64,000 bases of DNA. Source: Cryptomeria japonica (Eukaryota > Streptophyta > Pinopsida > Cupressales > Cupressaceae). The DNA lies in contig NC_081414.1 in assembly GCF_030272615.1 (NCBI RefSeq), positions 810,625,069 to 810,689,068 on the forward strand, in the 5' to 3' direction. Shown piece after piece: positions 23,301 through 34,789 of the stretch. A program made the position numbers and the translations under genes. Position 1 is the first letter of the stretch; each line of letters begins with the position of its first letter. The notes beneath the pieces were generated by a model. It saw only the letters and a list, made by a program, of their open reading frames with translations. It made no database searches and was not told the origin of the DNA.

Positions 23301-24093
23301 CTGAACCACCAGAATTATAAAAATTATGATAATTGCTTCACCATGGCTCTGGCTATATAAACGGAGAAGTTGAAATGGAAGGACACCTTCTATTTTCTAC
23401 ATTTAAAAAGAAAACCCGTCATAGCAGCCATGATGTCTCGGTCATTATAATATCCACATAACTAGGCAAGGGTGGAGGAAATATCTTTGAGATCTTCATG
23501 CTTCAGGTCACTGTGGAACAGGGTAACTTCGAGAGAATGGTGAACAGACTTCGGTTGAGTGTGCTCTGGCAAAAAGACAATGCATCCCTTCTGGTACCCC
23601 AGAATTTTTCCATTGCAATCTCAGAGAAAACCTTCATGCCCTCAAAAATGGGATAGCACATCATATTCCTAATAAATTTCAGGAAGATCACCACCCTCAA
23701 ATATGAGCCACTGATTAAACAAGAGGTGGGATAAAAATTGTTGGTGCAGACCGCTATGAGCTCTAGATAGTATGGAACCATGGGGACCACAAATTGAGGC
23801 ACACTACCCAAGAAATGAGTTTCCATTGATTATGGTTATGCTCTGTGGTGGAGCATTCTATTGCATGCGGCCTCTCTAAAGTTCTTGGGTTGCTTGCAGA
23901 CTTTTGGTTCAAAGACATTTTTAAAAGAATCTAACACAACAGACTTGTTGCGAGTGATTGTCTTCATCTTGATTTTGGTCCTTCGGTATTCCTCCTTGGG
24001 AGGAATCCAATGTGATGAGTATGAGAGCTCTCCAAAAATATCCACCAATAGTCTTACTAGAGTAGAAACTGAAGATGTCGCTTCAGCTTCCAT
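20400..24093 (-). pseudogene. Extra coding region of element E, unknown family, heavily broken
   Basis: Minus-strand pieces in shifting frames form a coherent protein. It starts MEAEATSSVSTLVRLLVDIF at 24093, followed by a probable globular part (VPQFVVPMVPYYLELIAVC near 23770; GMKVFSEIAMEKFWGTRRDA near 23560-23620). Then come an acidic stretch (LDEETGESSPQGDSSPEV near 22370), a Ser/Pro-rich linker (21720-21900) and a coiled coil (about 20850-21450, LSEKKVRFEAELWNREDSLE), with further coding to about 20560. The architecture parallels the PMD-plus-coiled-coil frame of element K, but I see no PMD signature and do not name a family. Many stops are TAG where CAG would fit. Copia D is inserted 64 bases upstream of the start. 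Confidence 0.5.
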
Positions 24094-24152
24094 TTTTCAG
24101 CTTAAAGCTCTTGTTTTGCCAGCCTTTCAAACTTGAGAGAAAACTGAATACT

Positions 24153-24157
24153 TAGGC
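24153..24157 (+). repeat. Target-site duplication TAGGC, left copy (element D)
   Basis: TAGGC precedes the left terminus of D and is repeated exactly at 31875-31879 after the right terminus. Confidence 0.93.
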
Positions 24158-25667
24158 TATTGGCAATATAGCATTATAACAGCCAATGGGAGATTGTTGA
24201 CATTTCAATAAGGATATTGAGAAGGTTGTTGATGATTATGGATATAGTTGATTAAGGATGTTTATTGTCTTGATATTATTATTTTGTCATTGATGTCAAG
24301 AAATTGATTTTCTAACTCAGTATGATTTGAAGAATATAAAGATGTTGGTAAAAGACACATAAAGAATATGATGAATAAGGGGATGAATAAGGTATCAATG
24401 GGACAACTATTACCGAGTCAAACAATGATGAGATCATGATGTTTATATTGTTTTAACATCATACATATGTTGTAAATTGTAAGGTTAATACTATACTATG
24501 TTACCAAACAAAGAACTTAGTCGGTAAACCCTAAGGAACTTAGTCGGTAAACCCTAAGGAACCTAGTCGGTAAACCCTAAGGTTATCACTATCGGTTAAT
24601 GAAGGCGAAATGTCTACCGAGTGAAGTTTAGTATTTACCGAGTTATAACCGAGTTGTAACCGAGCTATAACAGAATGCATTAAATGATTACATGCGTTAT
24701 TTAATGAAGGAAGTTGATGAGTTGGAACTGCTTAAATGATTGGTGTGCCGTAAATATAGTTTGTTAATGAATCTATGGCAAAGGAAAGTTGGCATGAAGA
24801 TCTACAGTTCAGATTGAACCACAATACCCTGGCACAAGTTCTAAGAAATATATGCAAGTTCCTAGGCAGGGTAAAACATTTTCAGATAGAAGGATTCATT
24901 GAACGTAGACAAGTTTGAAGATTTGATGGCTATGATTGATCATGGGAAATGTGATCAAAGAGATTAAGCGGTTAGATAATTGTTTATAAATAGGAAACTG
25001 TTGATAAATAATGCATGCAGGCAAGTGTATGCACAGGAATGCTACATAGTGATTACTGAGCATAGAAGCTTGAAGACCTGTTTGAATAACAGAGTATAGA
25101 AGCCTAGCAAATGGATAAGATTAGTTCTATGTCTAGATTGTATTGAACAAATAAGAATCTGCTTTACTGTTATTTTGTGAAAGTGATAGAAAATCTCTTA
25201 ACCGAGTGCACTTAACAATCTTATTTGTAAAACCCTCTAGCAAGGTGACATTCTGATTGAGTGTTTGAAATCCTTTAACAAGGTCACTTCTAAAAAGGTG
25301 AAGATCCTAACAGATCTGAGGGAAATCCCTTAGCCTGGTCACATCTAGAAATGTGTTTGTAATCTTTAATAGGATTTTCTTTTAACTGAGCATACTCTAG
25401 AACAGTATATTTCTTAGTCCTAGTCTGAAATCCCACAGTGGTTTTTCCCTATTTGGGTTTCCACATTAAATCTGGTGTTATGAGGTTTATGATGTTTATA
25501 TGCTTTTAATTTTGTATGTTTAACAGTTTTGGGTTATATTACTAAAGTATATGTTACTGAGGTTGAATCTGATGTTTTTATGGAGGATTAAGTTTGTATG
25601 ATTCACCCCCCCCCTCTCATCTTGTTGGTTATTGGATCTGTACTTACATTTAGTATCAGAACTATCA
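24158..25667 (+). repeat. 5' LTR of Copia element D
   Basis: 1510 bp, TATTGGCAATATAGC (TG mutated to TA) to AGAACTATCA. A TATA box TATAAATA lies at 24985-24992. U3 carries three units of a 23-bp repeat GAACTTAGTCGGTAAACCCT(AAG) at 24513-24581. GTGGTTTTTCCC near 25439 and the C-rich run near 25608-25618 are shared with other plant Copia LTRs. Confidence 0.93.
24985..24992 (+). promoter_or_regulatory. TATA box of the element D LTR promoter
   Basis: TATAAATA about 830 bases into the 5' LTR; the same motif is at 31160-31167 in the 3' LTR. This is the expected place for the U3 promoter, with transcription starting some 30 bases downstream. Confidence 0.55.
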
Positions 25668-25669
25668 AT

Positions 25670-25682
25670 TGGTATTAGAGCC
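25670..25682 (+). other. Primer-binding site of element D
   Basis: TGGTATTAGAGCC, the initiator-Met tRNA complement with one C-to-T change, two bases after the LTR end. Confidence 0.88.
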
Positions 25683-25731
25683 TTGGACTCTAGAAGAAAA
25701 GTTTAAAGGCACTTGAGTTAAATATCCAAAG

Positions 25732-28700
25732 ATGTATAAGAGGGATGCACCGAAGCTTAACAAGTCAAGTTTCTCTACATGGCAGAAAAGGATGAAGTTG
25801 CATCTATCAAGAGTTGGAGAATATGATGTATACTATCTAGAGAATGATTTTGTTACACTGAGAACCTATCCATTAACAATGGAAGAGATAAAGGAAAAGC
25901 AAGAACATATTCAAGAAATGATTAAAATAACATCTGCATTGACCGACTCAGAGTTTAATGTTCTAGAAGGTTGCAATGATGCAAAGGCAATGTGGGATAA
26001 GCTCATATCAGTGTATGGAGGAGATGAACATGTTCAAAGAGAAAAAGTAGATAGTCTAAGAGGACAACTTGAATCGATGGGGATGAGTGAAGGTGAGAAC
26101 ATAACTCAATATAGTACAAGACTAGAGGAGATTGTCAATCAAATCAAAGGAGCAGGTGGAACTATTGAAGAAAAGGATATAACAAGTAAGTTGTTAAGAA
26201 CCCTTCTACCATCTTATGTAATTCAAGTCTTTGCAATCAATGAATTAAGGTCTGTACCTAATATGCCAGTTTTTTTAGATGCTACTATTGGTAAGCTACA
26301 TGCATTTGAATTAAGTAACTTTGATAACAGTGGATCTTCGGTAAATAAAGTTGAATCTGCATTTAGTTCTTTTCATCTTGATGAATCTAATGATTTCAAT
26401 GAAATAAAGTATAAGTACTCTGAAGGAGATCACAGTGGAGCAAGTGAAAGATTTTGTAAGAACATGGAAGAAGTACGCAAATTGTATGAGAAAATCAGAA
26501 AGCAAGAAGAGTTTGAAGCACTATTAGCCAAAAGGTTACCGAGATTCAAAGGTAAGTACAAAGGAAAACTACCTTTGGAATGTTTCAATTGTGATAAGAT
26601 AGGACATATGTCTTCTAACTATCTTGACAAAGATTCTGCTGAAAAGAGAGATTACCGAGATGATAGACAAAAAGATAATCATTACAGAAGACACCGAGAC
26701 TTCAGAAGAAGAGATAGAAAGACATGCTTAATAGTCAATGAGGAATCCAATGATGATAAATCAGTTGAAACTAAAACAGAGGAAGTAGTTTATGTGGCTA
26801 TCAAAGATGGATCAGATGAAGAAAGGTATGAAGAAAAAGCCATAATATCTCACATAAACACTAATGATTCTTGGATCATAGATAGTGGATGCTCACATCA
26901 TATGATAGGAGATAAACACAATTTTGTTATATTAGAAGATTATGATGGAGGCTATGTTAGATTTGGTAATGATGCACCATGTCCGGTGAAAGGTAAAGGA
27001 TCTATAACACTTCTTGACAATGCAAGATGCAATGATGTTTATTGGGTTGAAGGTTTGAAATACAATTTGTTGAGTGTAGCACAACTAAACAACACAGGTT
27101 ACCGAATAGAATTTCAGAAAGGAATTATCAAAGTTCATGACAAGAATGGAAAGTTAGCTACTACCGGGACACAAACAAAAGGTAATACATTTCACCTTGA
27201 CTGAACTCAGAACAAGTGTTTGTATGCAAAGATAGATGATACCTAGTTATGGCATAAAAGGTTTTGTCATGTAAATTTTGATAATCTGATCAAAATAATC
27301 AAGAAGCACCAAGTAAGAGGTCTATCGAGTCTTGAAAAACCTGAGAATGCTATGTGCCAAGGATGTCAAATGGGTAAGGTGACAAGATCAAGCTTTACAA
27401 GTAAGTCTTACACTTCTAAGGGAATTTTAGATATAGTGCACACTGATCTTTGTGGTCCTATGAAAGTTCAAAGTTATTATGGTGATAAATATTTCATATT
27501 ATTTGTGGATGACCATTCAAGGATGATGTCAGTAATATTTCTAAAAGAAAAATTAGAAGCTTTTCAAATGTTTGAATGGTACAAGGCAAGAGTTGAAAAT
27601 GAAATAGGAAGACAACTGAAATGTCTTAGATCAGATAGAGGAGGAGAGTTCACATCTGATGAATTCAACTTATTCTGCAATGATCATGGTATTAAAAGAC
27701 AAGTCTCTGCACTGAGAACTCCACAATAGAATGGAATAGCTGAGAGAAGAAACAAATCTATTGGGGATTGTGCTAGAACACTGATGATTGAAAAGAAGGT
27801 GCCACAAACATTTTGGAGAGAAGCAATAAGCATAGCAGTTTACACCCTGAACCAAGTACAATTGAAGAAGGGTACTTTGAAGACACCATATGAAATCTGG
27901 TATGATAAGAAACCTAATGTAAGTTATTTTAAAATCTTTGGAAGTAGATGCTATGTTCACAAAGATGATGGAAATGGCAAGTTTGATCAGAAGAGTGAAG
28001 AAGGAACATTTCTAGGTTATTCTTCTAGAAGCGAAGTATTTAAATGTCTGATCAAATCATCTAACAAAATAGTAGAAAGTGCAAATGTGAAAATTGATGA
28101 ATTTACAGAAAGAAATGATGAAGGAAATTCCAAGGAACCAGAAGACTATGATGAATTTGTCTATGTTCAACCAAGAAGTCTTACCGAGAAGACTGTTGTA
28201 GAAAATCAAGAGAATATCCAGTTACCGAGTGATGAATAAGATCATACAGAGCCTATCGAGCCTGTATTAGCCAAGTATGTCAAAAGACATCATGCACCAA
28301 GTCAGATTGTAGGAGATAAGGATGATCCAGTGATGACAAGGAACAAACTGAGACAAAACACATGTCTGATATCTGAATTTGAACTGAGAATAGTGAAAGA
28401 GGCATTTAACAGTGAAGATTGGATAAATGCTATGATAGAAGAGATTGATCAAATCAAGAAGAATGACACATGGACACTAATCCCAAGACTAAAGAACAAA
28501 AATGTAATTGGTACAAAGTGGATTTTCAGAAACAAGCTAAATGAAAAAGGAGAGGTCATTCGAAACAAAGCAAGACTAGTTTGCAAAGGTTATGCTCAAG
28601 AAGAAGGAATTGATTATGGTGAAACTTTTGCACCTGTTGCTAGACCTGAAGGAGTAAGAACATTGTTGGCATATGCCGCTTTCAAAAAATTCAAGGTATA

Positions 28701-29916
28701 TCAAATGGATGTCATATCTGCATTTCTGAATGGAATATTAGAAGAAGAAGTTTTTATTGAACAACCTGAAGCATTTGTTGAAGACAATAATAAAGATCAG
28801 GTATGTAAATTGAACAAAGCTTTATATGGTTTGAAACAAGCACCTAGAGCATGGTATGAAAGATTGCACTCTTATTTGATTGAGATTGGTTTTATAAGGA
28901 CAAGTGAGAACAACAATATGTACATGAAGAATGATGAAAATGGAATACTAATCTCAGCCATATTTGTTGATGATATTATATTTTATGGAAATGACTCTTT
29001 ATGCAAGAACTTTGGAAATGAAATGAGAAAAGAATTTGAGATGTCATTAATTGGTGAGATAAAGTATTTTATAGGTTTACAGACACTACAAATGAAAAAT
29101 GAGATTTTCATTACTCAATCCAAGTACATAAAGGAAATCTTGAAGAAATTTGGAATGGAGGATTCAAAACCAGTAAGTACTCCTATGACTACCAACTATA
29201 AATTATCAAAGAATGATGAATCTACATCTGTTGATGAGACACTTTACCAATCCATGATTGGAAAGCTACAATATGTTGTTCACAGCAGACCGGACATAGC
29301 ACATGTAGTAGGTATAGTTGCAAGATTTTCTGCAAATCCTAAGGAAACACACATGACAACAATCAAAAGAATTTTTAGATACTTGAAAGGCACAGAGGAT
29401 TATGGCTTAGTATATCAGAAAGGAAATGATTTTGATTTAAAAGTTTATACTGATGCTGATTGGGCAGGCAACATTGATGATAGAAAAAGCACAAGTGGAG
29501 GAGCTTTCTTTTTAGGAGAAAGACTAGTGAGTTGGCTTAGCAAGAAACAAGGATGTGTTTCACAATCAATAGCAGAAGCTAAATACGTTGCTGTAGAATT
29601 GAATTGTACTAACATTGCATGGATCAAACAACTGTTGGAAGGTATAAATGAGAAAGTTACCAAGCTAGTAACTATATTCTGTGACAATACTAGTGCCATT
29701 AACATTTCAAAGAATCCGGTTATGCACTCTAAGACAAAGTACATCTCTATCAAATATCATTATCTTAGAGAAGAAGCTCAAGAGAAGAAAGTGGTGTTGG
29801 AGTATGTTAGCACAAAGGAACAAATAGCAGATATCTTCACCAAGCCACTACCAAGGGACACTTTTGAATATCTCAGAAGTAAGTTAGGGGTCCTACCCCT
29901 ATCTTCTACTCACTGA
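25732..29916 (+). pseudogene. Element D gag-pol polyprotein with four in-frame stops
   Basis: One reading frame of 1395 codons without any frameshift, interrupted only by TGA 27202, TAG 27244, TAG 27727 and TAA 28237. It starts MYKRDAPKLNKSSF. Domains in order: gag (UBN2 type, to about residue 280); zinc knuckle CFNCDKIGHMSSNYL, whose last Cys is Tyr; protease WIIDSGCSHHMIGD; integrase with CQGCQMGK, HTDLCGPM, LRSDRGGEFTSDEF and NGIAERRN; reverse transcriptase from NDTWTLIPRLKNKNVIGTKW, with LYGLKQAPRAWYE and FVDDIIFYG (the usual YVDD with F); RNase H with YTDADWAGNIDDRKSTSGG and AEAKYVAV. The frame ends in KPLPRDTFEYLRSKLGVL. Most catalytic residues are present, so the stops are probably recent. 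Confidence 0.93.
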
Positions 29917-30315
29917 CCGAGTTGGGTGAAAGCATCAATCCGATGACTATCGAATATCTTTTAGGAGTTGATGTTGCTTTACACACTTTAGGAGGTTTTC
30001 TAAATGTGTACAGGAAATATTATAGGAAAACAATACAGGGAACATGAATTGAAAACCAAAATGCTCTGACCGAGACTGAATTGATACACAATAGTAGGAA
30101 ATCACTTCATACAGGAAGAAATTATGTTTTAGTTCTTTACTTTTTGGCATTGTTGTCAAAGGGGGAGAAAACTAAGAAAGGGGAGAAGACTGAAGTTTGG
30201 AAAGAAGACTGAGAAAAGAGGAGAAGTCTAATGTATGGGGGAGAGCTTTCTAGCATTTTAGAATCACAGCAATCTGAATCTTTTAAGGTCAAATCAATTG
30301 GTTTTTCCATCAATG
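29917..30315 (+). other. Untranslated 3' region of element D
   Basis: Non-coding stretch between the gag-pol stop and the polypurine tract. It holds an extra purine-rich block (AAAGGGGGAGAAAACTAAG near 30159) that could act as a second plus-strand priming site. Confidence 0.5.
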
Positions 30316-30329
30316 CCAAAGGGGGAGAT
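30316..30329 (+). other. Polypurine tract of element D
   Basis: CCAAAGGGGGAGAT directly before the 3' LTR start TGTTGGCAATATAGC; identical to that of element A. Confidence 0.9.
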
Positions 30330-31874
30330 TGTTGGCAATATAGCATTATAACAGATAGTGGGAGATTGTTGATATTTCAATAAGGATATTGAGAAGGTTG
30401 TTGATGATTATGGATATAACTGATTAAGGATGTTTACTGTCTTGATATTATTATTTTTTCATTGATCTCAAGAAATTGATTTTCTAACTCAGTATGATGT
30501 TGCCATATCTTGAGAAGTATGATTTGAAGAATATAAAGATGTCGGTAAAAGACACAGAAAGAATATGATGAATAAGGGGATGAATAAGGTATTCAATGGG
30601 GCAACTATTACCGAGTCAGACAATGATGAGATCATGATGTTTAGTTTATTTTAACATCATACATATGTTGTAAATTGTAAGGTTAATACTATACTATGTT
30701 AACAAGCAAAGAACCTAGTCGGTAAACCTTAAGGAACCTAGTCGGTAAACCCTAAGGTTATCGCTATCGGTTAATGAAGGTGGAATGTCTACCGAGTGAA
30801 GTTTAGTATTTACCGAGTTATAACTAAGTTGTAACCGAGCTATAACATAATGCATTAAATGGTTACATGCATTATTTAATGAAGGAAGCTGATGAGATGG
30901 AATTGATTAAATGATTGGTTTGTCGTAAATATAGTTTGTTAATGAATCTATGGCAAAGGAAAGTCGGCATGAAGATCTACAGTTCAGATTGAAACGTGAT
31001 ACCCTGGCACAAGTTCCAAGAAATATATGCAAGTTCCTAGGCAGGGTAAAATGTTTTCAGATCGAAAGATGCATTGAACCTGGACAAGTTTGAAGATTTG
31101 ATGGCTATGATTGATCATGGAAAATGTGATCAAAGAGATTAAGTGGTTAGCTAATTGTTTATAAATAGGAAACTATTGATAAACAATGCATGCGGGCAAG
31201 TGTATGCACAGGGATGCTACATAGTGATTACTGAGCACAGAAGCTTGAAGACTTGTTTGAATAATAAAGTATAGAAGCCCAGTAGATGGACAAGATTAGT
31301 TCTATGTCTAGATTGTATTGAACAAATAAGAATCTACTTTAGCATTTTAGATGTGAAGTTGCAGATAGATTTTATTACTGTTATTTTGTGAAAGTGACAG
31401 AAAATCTCTTAACTAAGTGGACTTAACAGTCTTATTTGTAAAACCCTCTAGCAAGGTGACATTCTGATTGAGTGTTTGAAATCCTTTTACAAGGTCACTT
31501 CTAACAAGGTGAAGATCCTAACAGATCTGAGGGAAATCCCTTAACTAGGTCACATCTAGCAATGTGTTTGTAATCTTTAACAAGATTTGCTTTTAACCGA
31601 GCATACTCTAGAAGAGTATATTTCCTAATGGGTCCGAAATCCCATAGTGGTTTTTCCCTATTTGGGTTTCCACTTTAAATCTAGTGTTATGAGGTTTATG
31701 ATGTTTATATGCTTTTAAGTTTGCATGTTTAACAATTTTGGGTTATATTACTAAAGTATATGTTACCGAGGTTGAATTTGATGATTTTATGGAAAATTAA
31801 GTTTGTATGATTCACCCCCCCTCTCATCTTGTTGGCTATTGGATCTGTACCTACATTTAGTATCAGAACTATCA
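30330..31874 (+). repeat. 3' LTR of Copia element D
   Basis: 1545 bp, TGTTGGCAATATAGC to AGAACTATCA. It differs from the 5' LTR by substitutions and indels: two rather than three 23-bp units (30711-30756), an added block near 30500-30525 (TTGCCATATCTTGAGAAG), and another near 31342-31375. TATA box at 31160-31167. Confidence 0.93.
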
Positions 31875-31984
31875 TAGGCTACAAAAGAGTAATAAGATGA
31901 ATGAGGGAAACCGCATTCCTTAAATGCACTGAGTCCCTATATTTTCGCAACAGTGGACACTTAATGGCAAGCATCCATTTACAT

Positions 31985-33144
31985 GTATGCTAGCTCATTT
32001 TCCAGCCACAATTAACTTCTGATGAGGATGAGCTCCATCCTCGCTTTCCAATTGAGCACTTATTTAACCCGTCATTGCTTGAAGCCACTTGAGATGAAAA
32101 GCTTGTCCAGATGGATCTCGTCTTTAACCAAGAAGATCGGCAGACATCGAGGCTCGCACAAGTGGAGACAGTCCTGCAGAGGCTTTGGTTTAAACATGAT
32201 GTACCTACACATACGCATGGTGTTTGCTTGCACAATCTTCTATTTCAAGGTACCGAGCAGGACATCGCCAACTCTGAATCAAAGTTCATTCCCTTGTGCA
32301 AATTAATGGAGAATGACACGAGCATTGGAGTTGAGGAGCATTGGTGTCTTAGCCACTTGTCACCTTGAGCTGTAATTTTTCTAAAAATATGTCTTTCCAA
32401 ACAAGCTTTTGTATAGTGCTAGCTTCAATGATGGAGTTTCTTTAAAAAATGGATACTCCTATCAAGCTCGTCAGCAGCAAAGTGCAGGTCATGTTCCTTG
32501 GGAATATCTCTGATAAGAGGCTACAACTGATGACAGGGTGGAAGAATCCTCTAATAATCACTGCTATCAAATGGGTGCTCGGAGAGGATTTCATTGACAA
32601 TGTCGATTGCTACCATGTAAACACGGATATCTACTAATGCTTCATAGCCTCATTGTTGGATTGCGATCTGGCTGGGCTATTGGCTTCATAGCTCACCAAG
32701 GTGCTCTTTTCTCAGGTGTATCTAGGCAGGTTGGAAGATGTAGTTGCATATCATGTCCCTTTTAGGGGCCTCCCCCTGCCGTCTAATCTGAGATGTTTTA
32801 TTTCATCTAGCGATGAAGTACCCTGGCACTTTCTCGTCGGCGGTTTGAGGATAATGACACTGTCCTCCCATCGGTTTCATGTCAAGCTTGCTGCAGATTT
32901 CCTCTTGTGGGTTCACATGATAGTCCCTGTTCCAGATGGAACCAAATGGTATTCTAATTTCAAGGACTACATCTTCCCTTAGGTTTTGATGCCGCATATA
33001 CAACCTGACATGGTTGTTAGCTACATGGTTGGGGTACCTTATGACAATCACGAACACGAGTTGTCGGTGGGAGATGACCCTCCAAATGATAGCGGGGACT
33101 CGGACATCCAGATGGGGGATGATGAAGATGAGGAGGATCAATGA
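31985..33144 (+). pseudogene. Plus-strand (antisense) coding region of element E with an acidic tail, unknown family
   Basis: Plus-strand pieces in more than one frame read as one old protein: LTSDEDELHPRFPIEHLFNP (about 32015), FNQEDRQTSRLAQVETVLQR (32120-32180), then VYLGRLEDVVAYHVPFRGLP (32717 on), VPDGTKWYSNFKDYIFP, and a strongly acidic C-terminus DIQMGDDEDEEDQ ending at 33142. It lies tail-to-tail with the integrase end of E (33371), so it is antisense to gag-pol, as extra ORFs are in some Tat-type Gypsy elements. I recognise no domain. Stops at about 32099, 32366 and 32980 break it. Confidence 0.5.
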
Positions 33145-33370
33145 GAAAGTGGTAGCCCATCTTGTAGCGCTTTGACTTATTACTTTTTGTAAAATAGGGC
33201 CAAAGGTCCACCCTTCAAATGTAAAAGAAAAACAAAATGTCCATAATATGATAGTTTTCTATTTTTTCTTAATATGGTATATTTTGTGATTTCAATTACC
33301 TCGCTTGGATTATGACTGAGAATAATTAAAATAAATAAGGCACGCAAAAGAACTATTTAGAATATATCAT

Positions 33371-34700
33371 TTAGGGAGGAAGAAACCTTAATAGAATGGT
33401 TTGAGGTGGAACCCATTGACTGGGATCCAGAGAGTCTCCATTCATATCCTCGAGGTCAAAATAATTAAAACCCTTACAATACATGATACAGAAAGGCCCC
33501 TCCCACAAACCATTGAACTTGGCGTGCTGACTAGGCTTGGCCACCCTTTTGTTATATTTCAACACGAGGTCCCCTTGGATGAAAACCTGATTGGAACTTT
33601 TTTGTTGTCAAACCACCTCTTGATGGTTTGCTGGTGGTCTTGGAGAGATGTTAAAGTTGTCTCCCTAGCTTCTTTGAGCTCCATAATTTCTCCCAATCTT
33701 ATAGCCATCGGGCCATTCTCTACCACCTCGATAGACTTAAGTAGTTGTAGGGCTGAGACCTCTAAAGAGATAGGAAACAATGCATGCTTCCCATAAACTA
33801 GCTTGTATGGGGAGTTTTTTAGAACCTTCTTAAGCATTATTCGGTCCACCCACAATGCGCTCCTCAAATGGTGGTGCCATTCCCTCTTATATTCTGAGCC
33901 TATCCTCTTGATGAGCCTAATAAGGTTCTTGTTAGTGGACTCGGCGAGCCCGTTCCCCTTAGGGTAGTAGTTAGAGGAGGTTTTGAGGTAGATACCTTTG
34001 TTGAGGATGAATTGGGTGATTCGCAAACCAATGAATGCATTCGTGTTGTCTGATATGATGGTCTTAGGTGGACCATATTGACACACTAGATCTTCTAGGA
34101 GAGTTAGCACTTTGCTCTCTGATGAATTCATTAAAGGGATGGGCTCAGACCATTTGGTGAAGTAATCAGTAGTGGTCAGGATCCACTTGTGTCTGGCTGA
34201 ACTAGGGGGGTTGATCATCCCTATGAAATCAAGTCCCCACTGGGCAAAAGGCTCTTTTGCCATCATAGGTCTGAGAGGCATTGCTGCTTTTCTACTCCTA
34301 CTAGTATAATACTAGAACTCCTTACATTCCCTCACCAAAGTGTGCACATCTTTGAACATGGAAGGCCAAAAATATCCGGCCTGGGTGATTTTGATGATGG
34401 TTGTCTGTGCAGAGAAATGACCTCCCAATGAGCCATAGTGAAATTCATGTAGGATTTTATCAGCTTGGCATTGATCTACGCAACAGAGCAAGACCCCATC
34501 ATAATTCCTTTTGAAAAGTATGCCATCTACCAGGTAAAAACTATTGTTTTGGAGTCTATAGAACCTTTTCTTTTCTGGAGGGAGACCCTCCGGGAAAATC
34601 CCGGTCTTCATAAAGTGCTTTTTGGCCTCCGTCTAGCATGTGTTTGGAGACTTAGGGGAAATCATCACGACTTCCTCTATGGCCATCTCATTTTTATGGG
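33371..34700 (-). pseudogene. Element E integrase, broken
   Basis: The zinc-binding HHCC end is at 34312-34611 (HEFHYGSLGGHFSAQTTIIK, then CKEF). The rve core is at 33559-34281: GLDFIGMI, SDNTNAFIG and YYPKGNGLAESTNKNLIRL supply the D, D and E residues. The C-terminal part at 33371-33565 is in another frame (KYNKRVAKPSQHAKFNGLWE), with no chromodomain. The NGLAESTNK form is typical of the Tat/Athila side of plant Gypsy elements rather than chromoviruses. A frameshift near 33560 and a stop near 34310 inactivate it. Confidence 0.85.
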
Positions 34701-34789
34701 TTTTGCACTCCTGAACTATATATTAGCATAAGCCTCTGCCGCAAACTATTTTGGTTGGCCTAACATCAACATCGTACTCCAAGATCTTA

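Larger units (their letters stand above)
24158..31874 (+). mobile_element. Element D: nearly complete Ty1/Copia retrotransposon
   Basis: 7.7 kb on the plus strand, with 5' LTR 24158-25667, primer site at 25670, a single gag-pol frame 25732-29916, polypurine tract 30316-30329 and 3' LTR 30330-31874, flanked by perfect TAGGC duplications. Gene order is gag, protease, integrase, RT, RNase H, as expected for Copia. It is inserted in the downstream part of element E. This is the best-preserved autonomous-type element in the window and shares its polypurine tract and primer site with pol-less element A. Confidence 0.95.

Noticed and set aside
32803-33141. 112-residue minus-strand frame
   Set aside because: Shadow of the plus-strand acidic ORF, which has the more protein-like composition.
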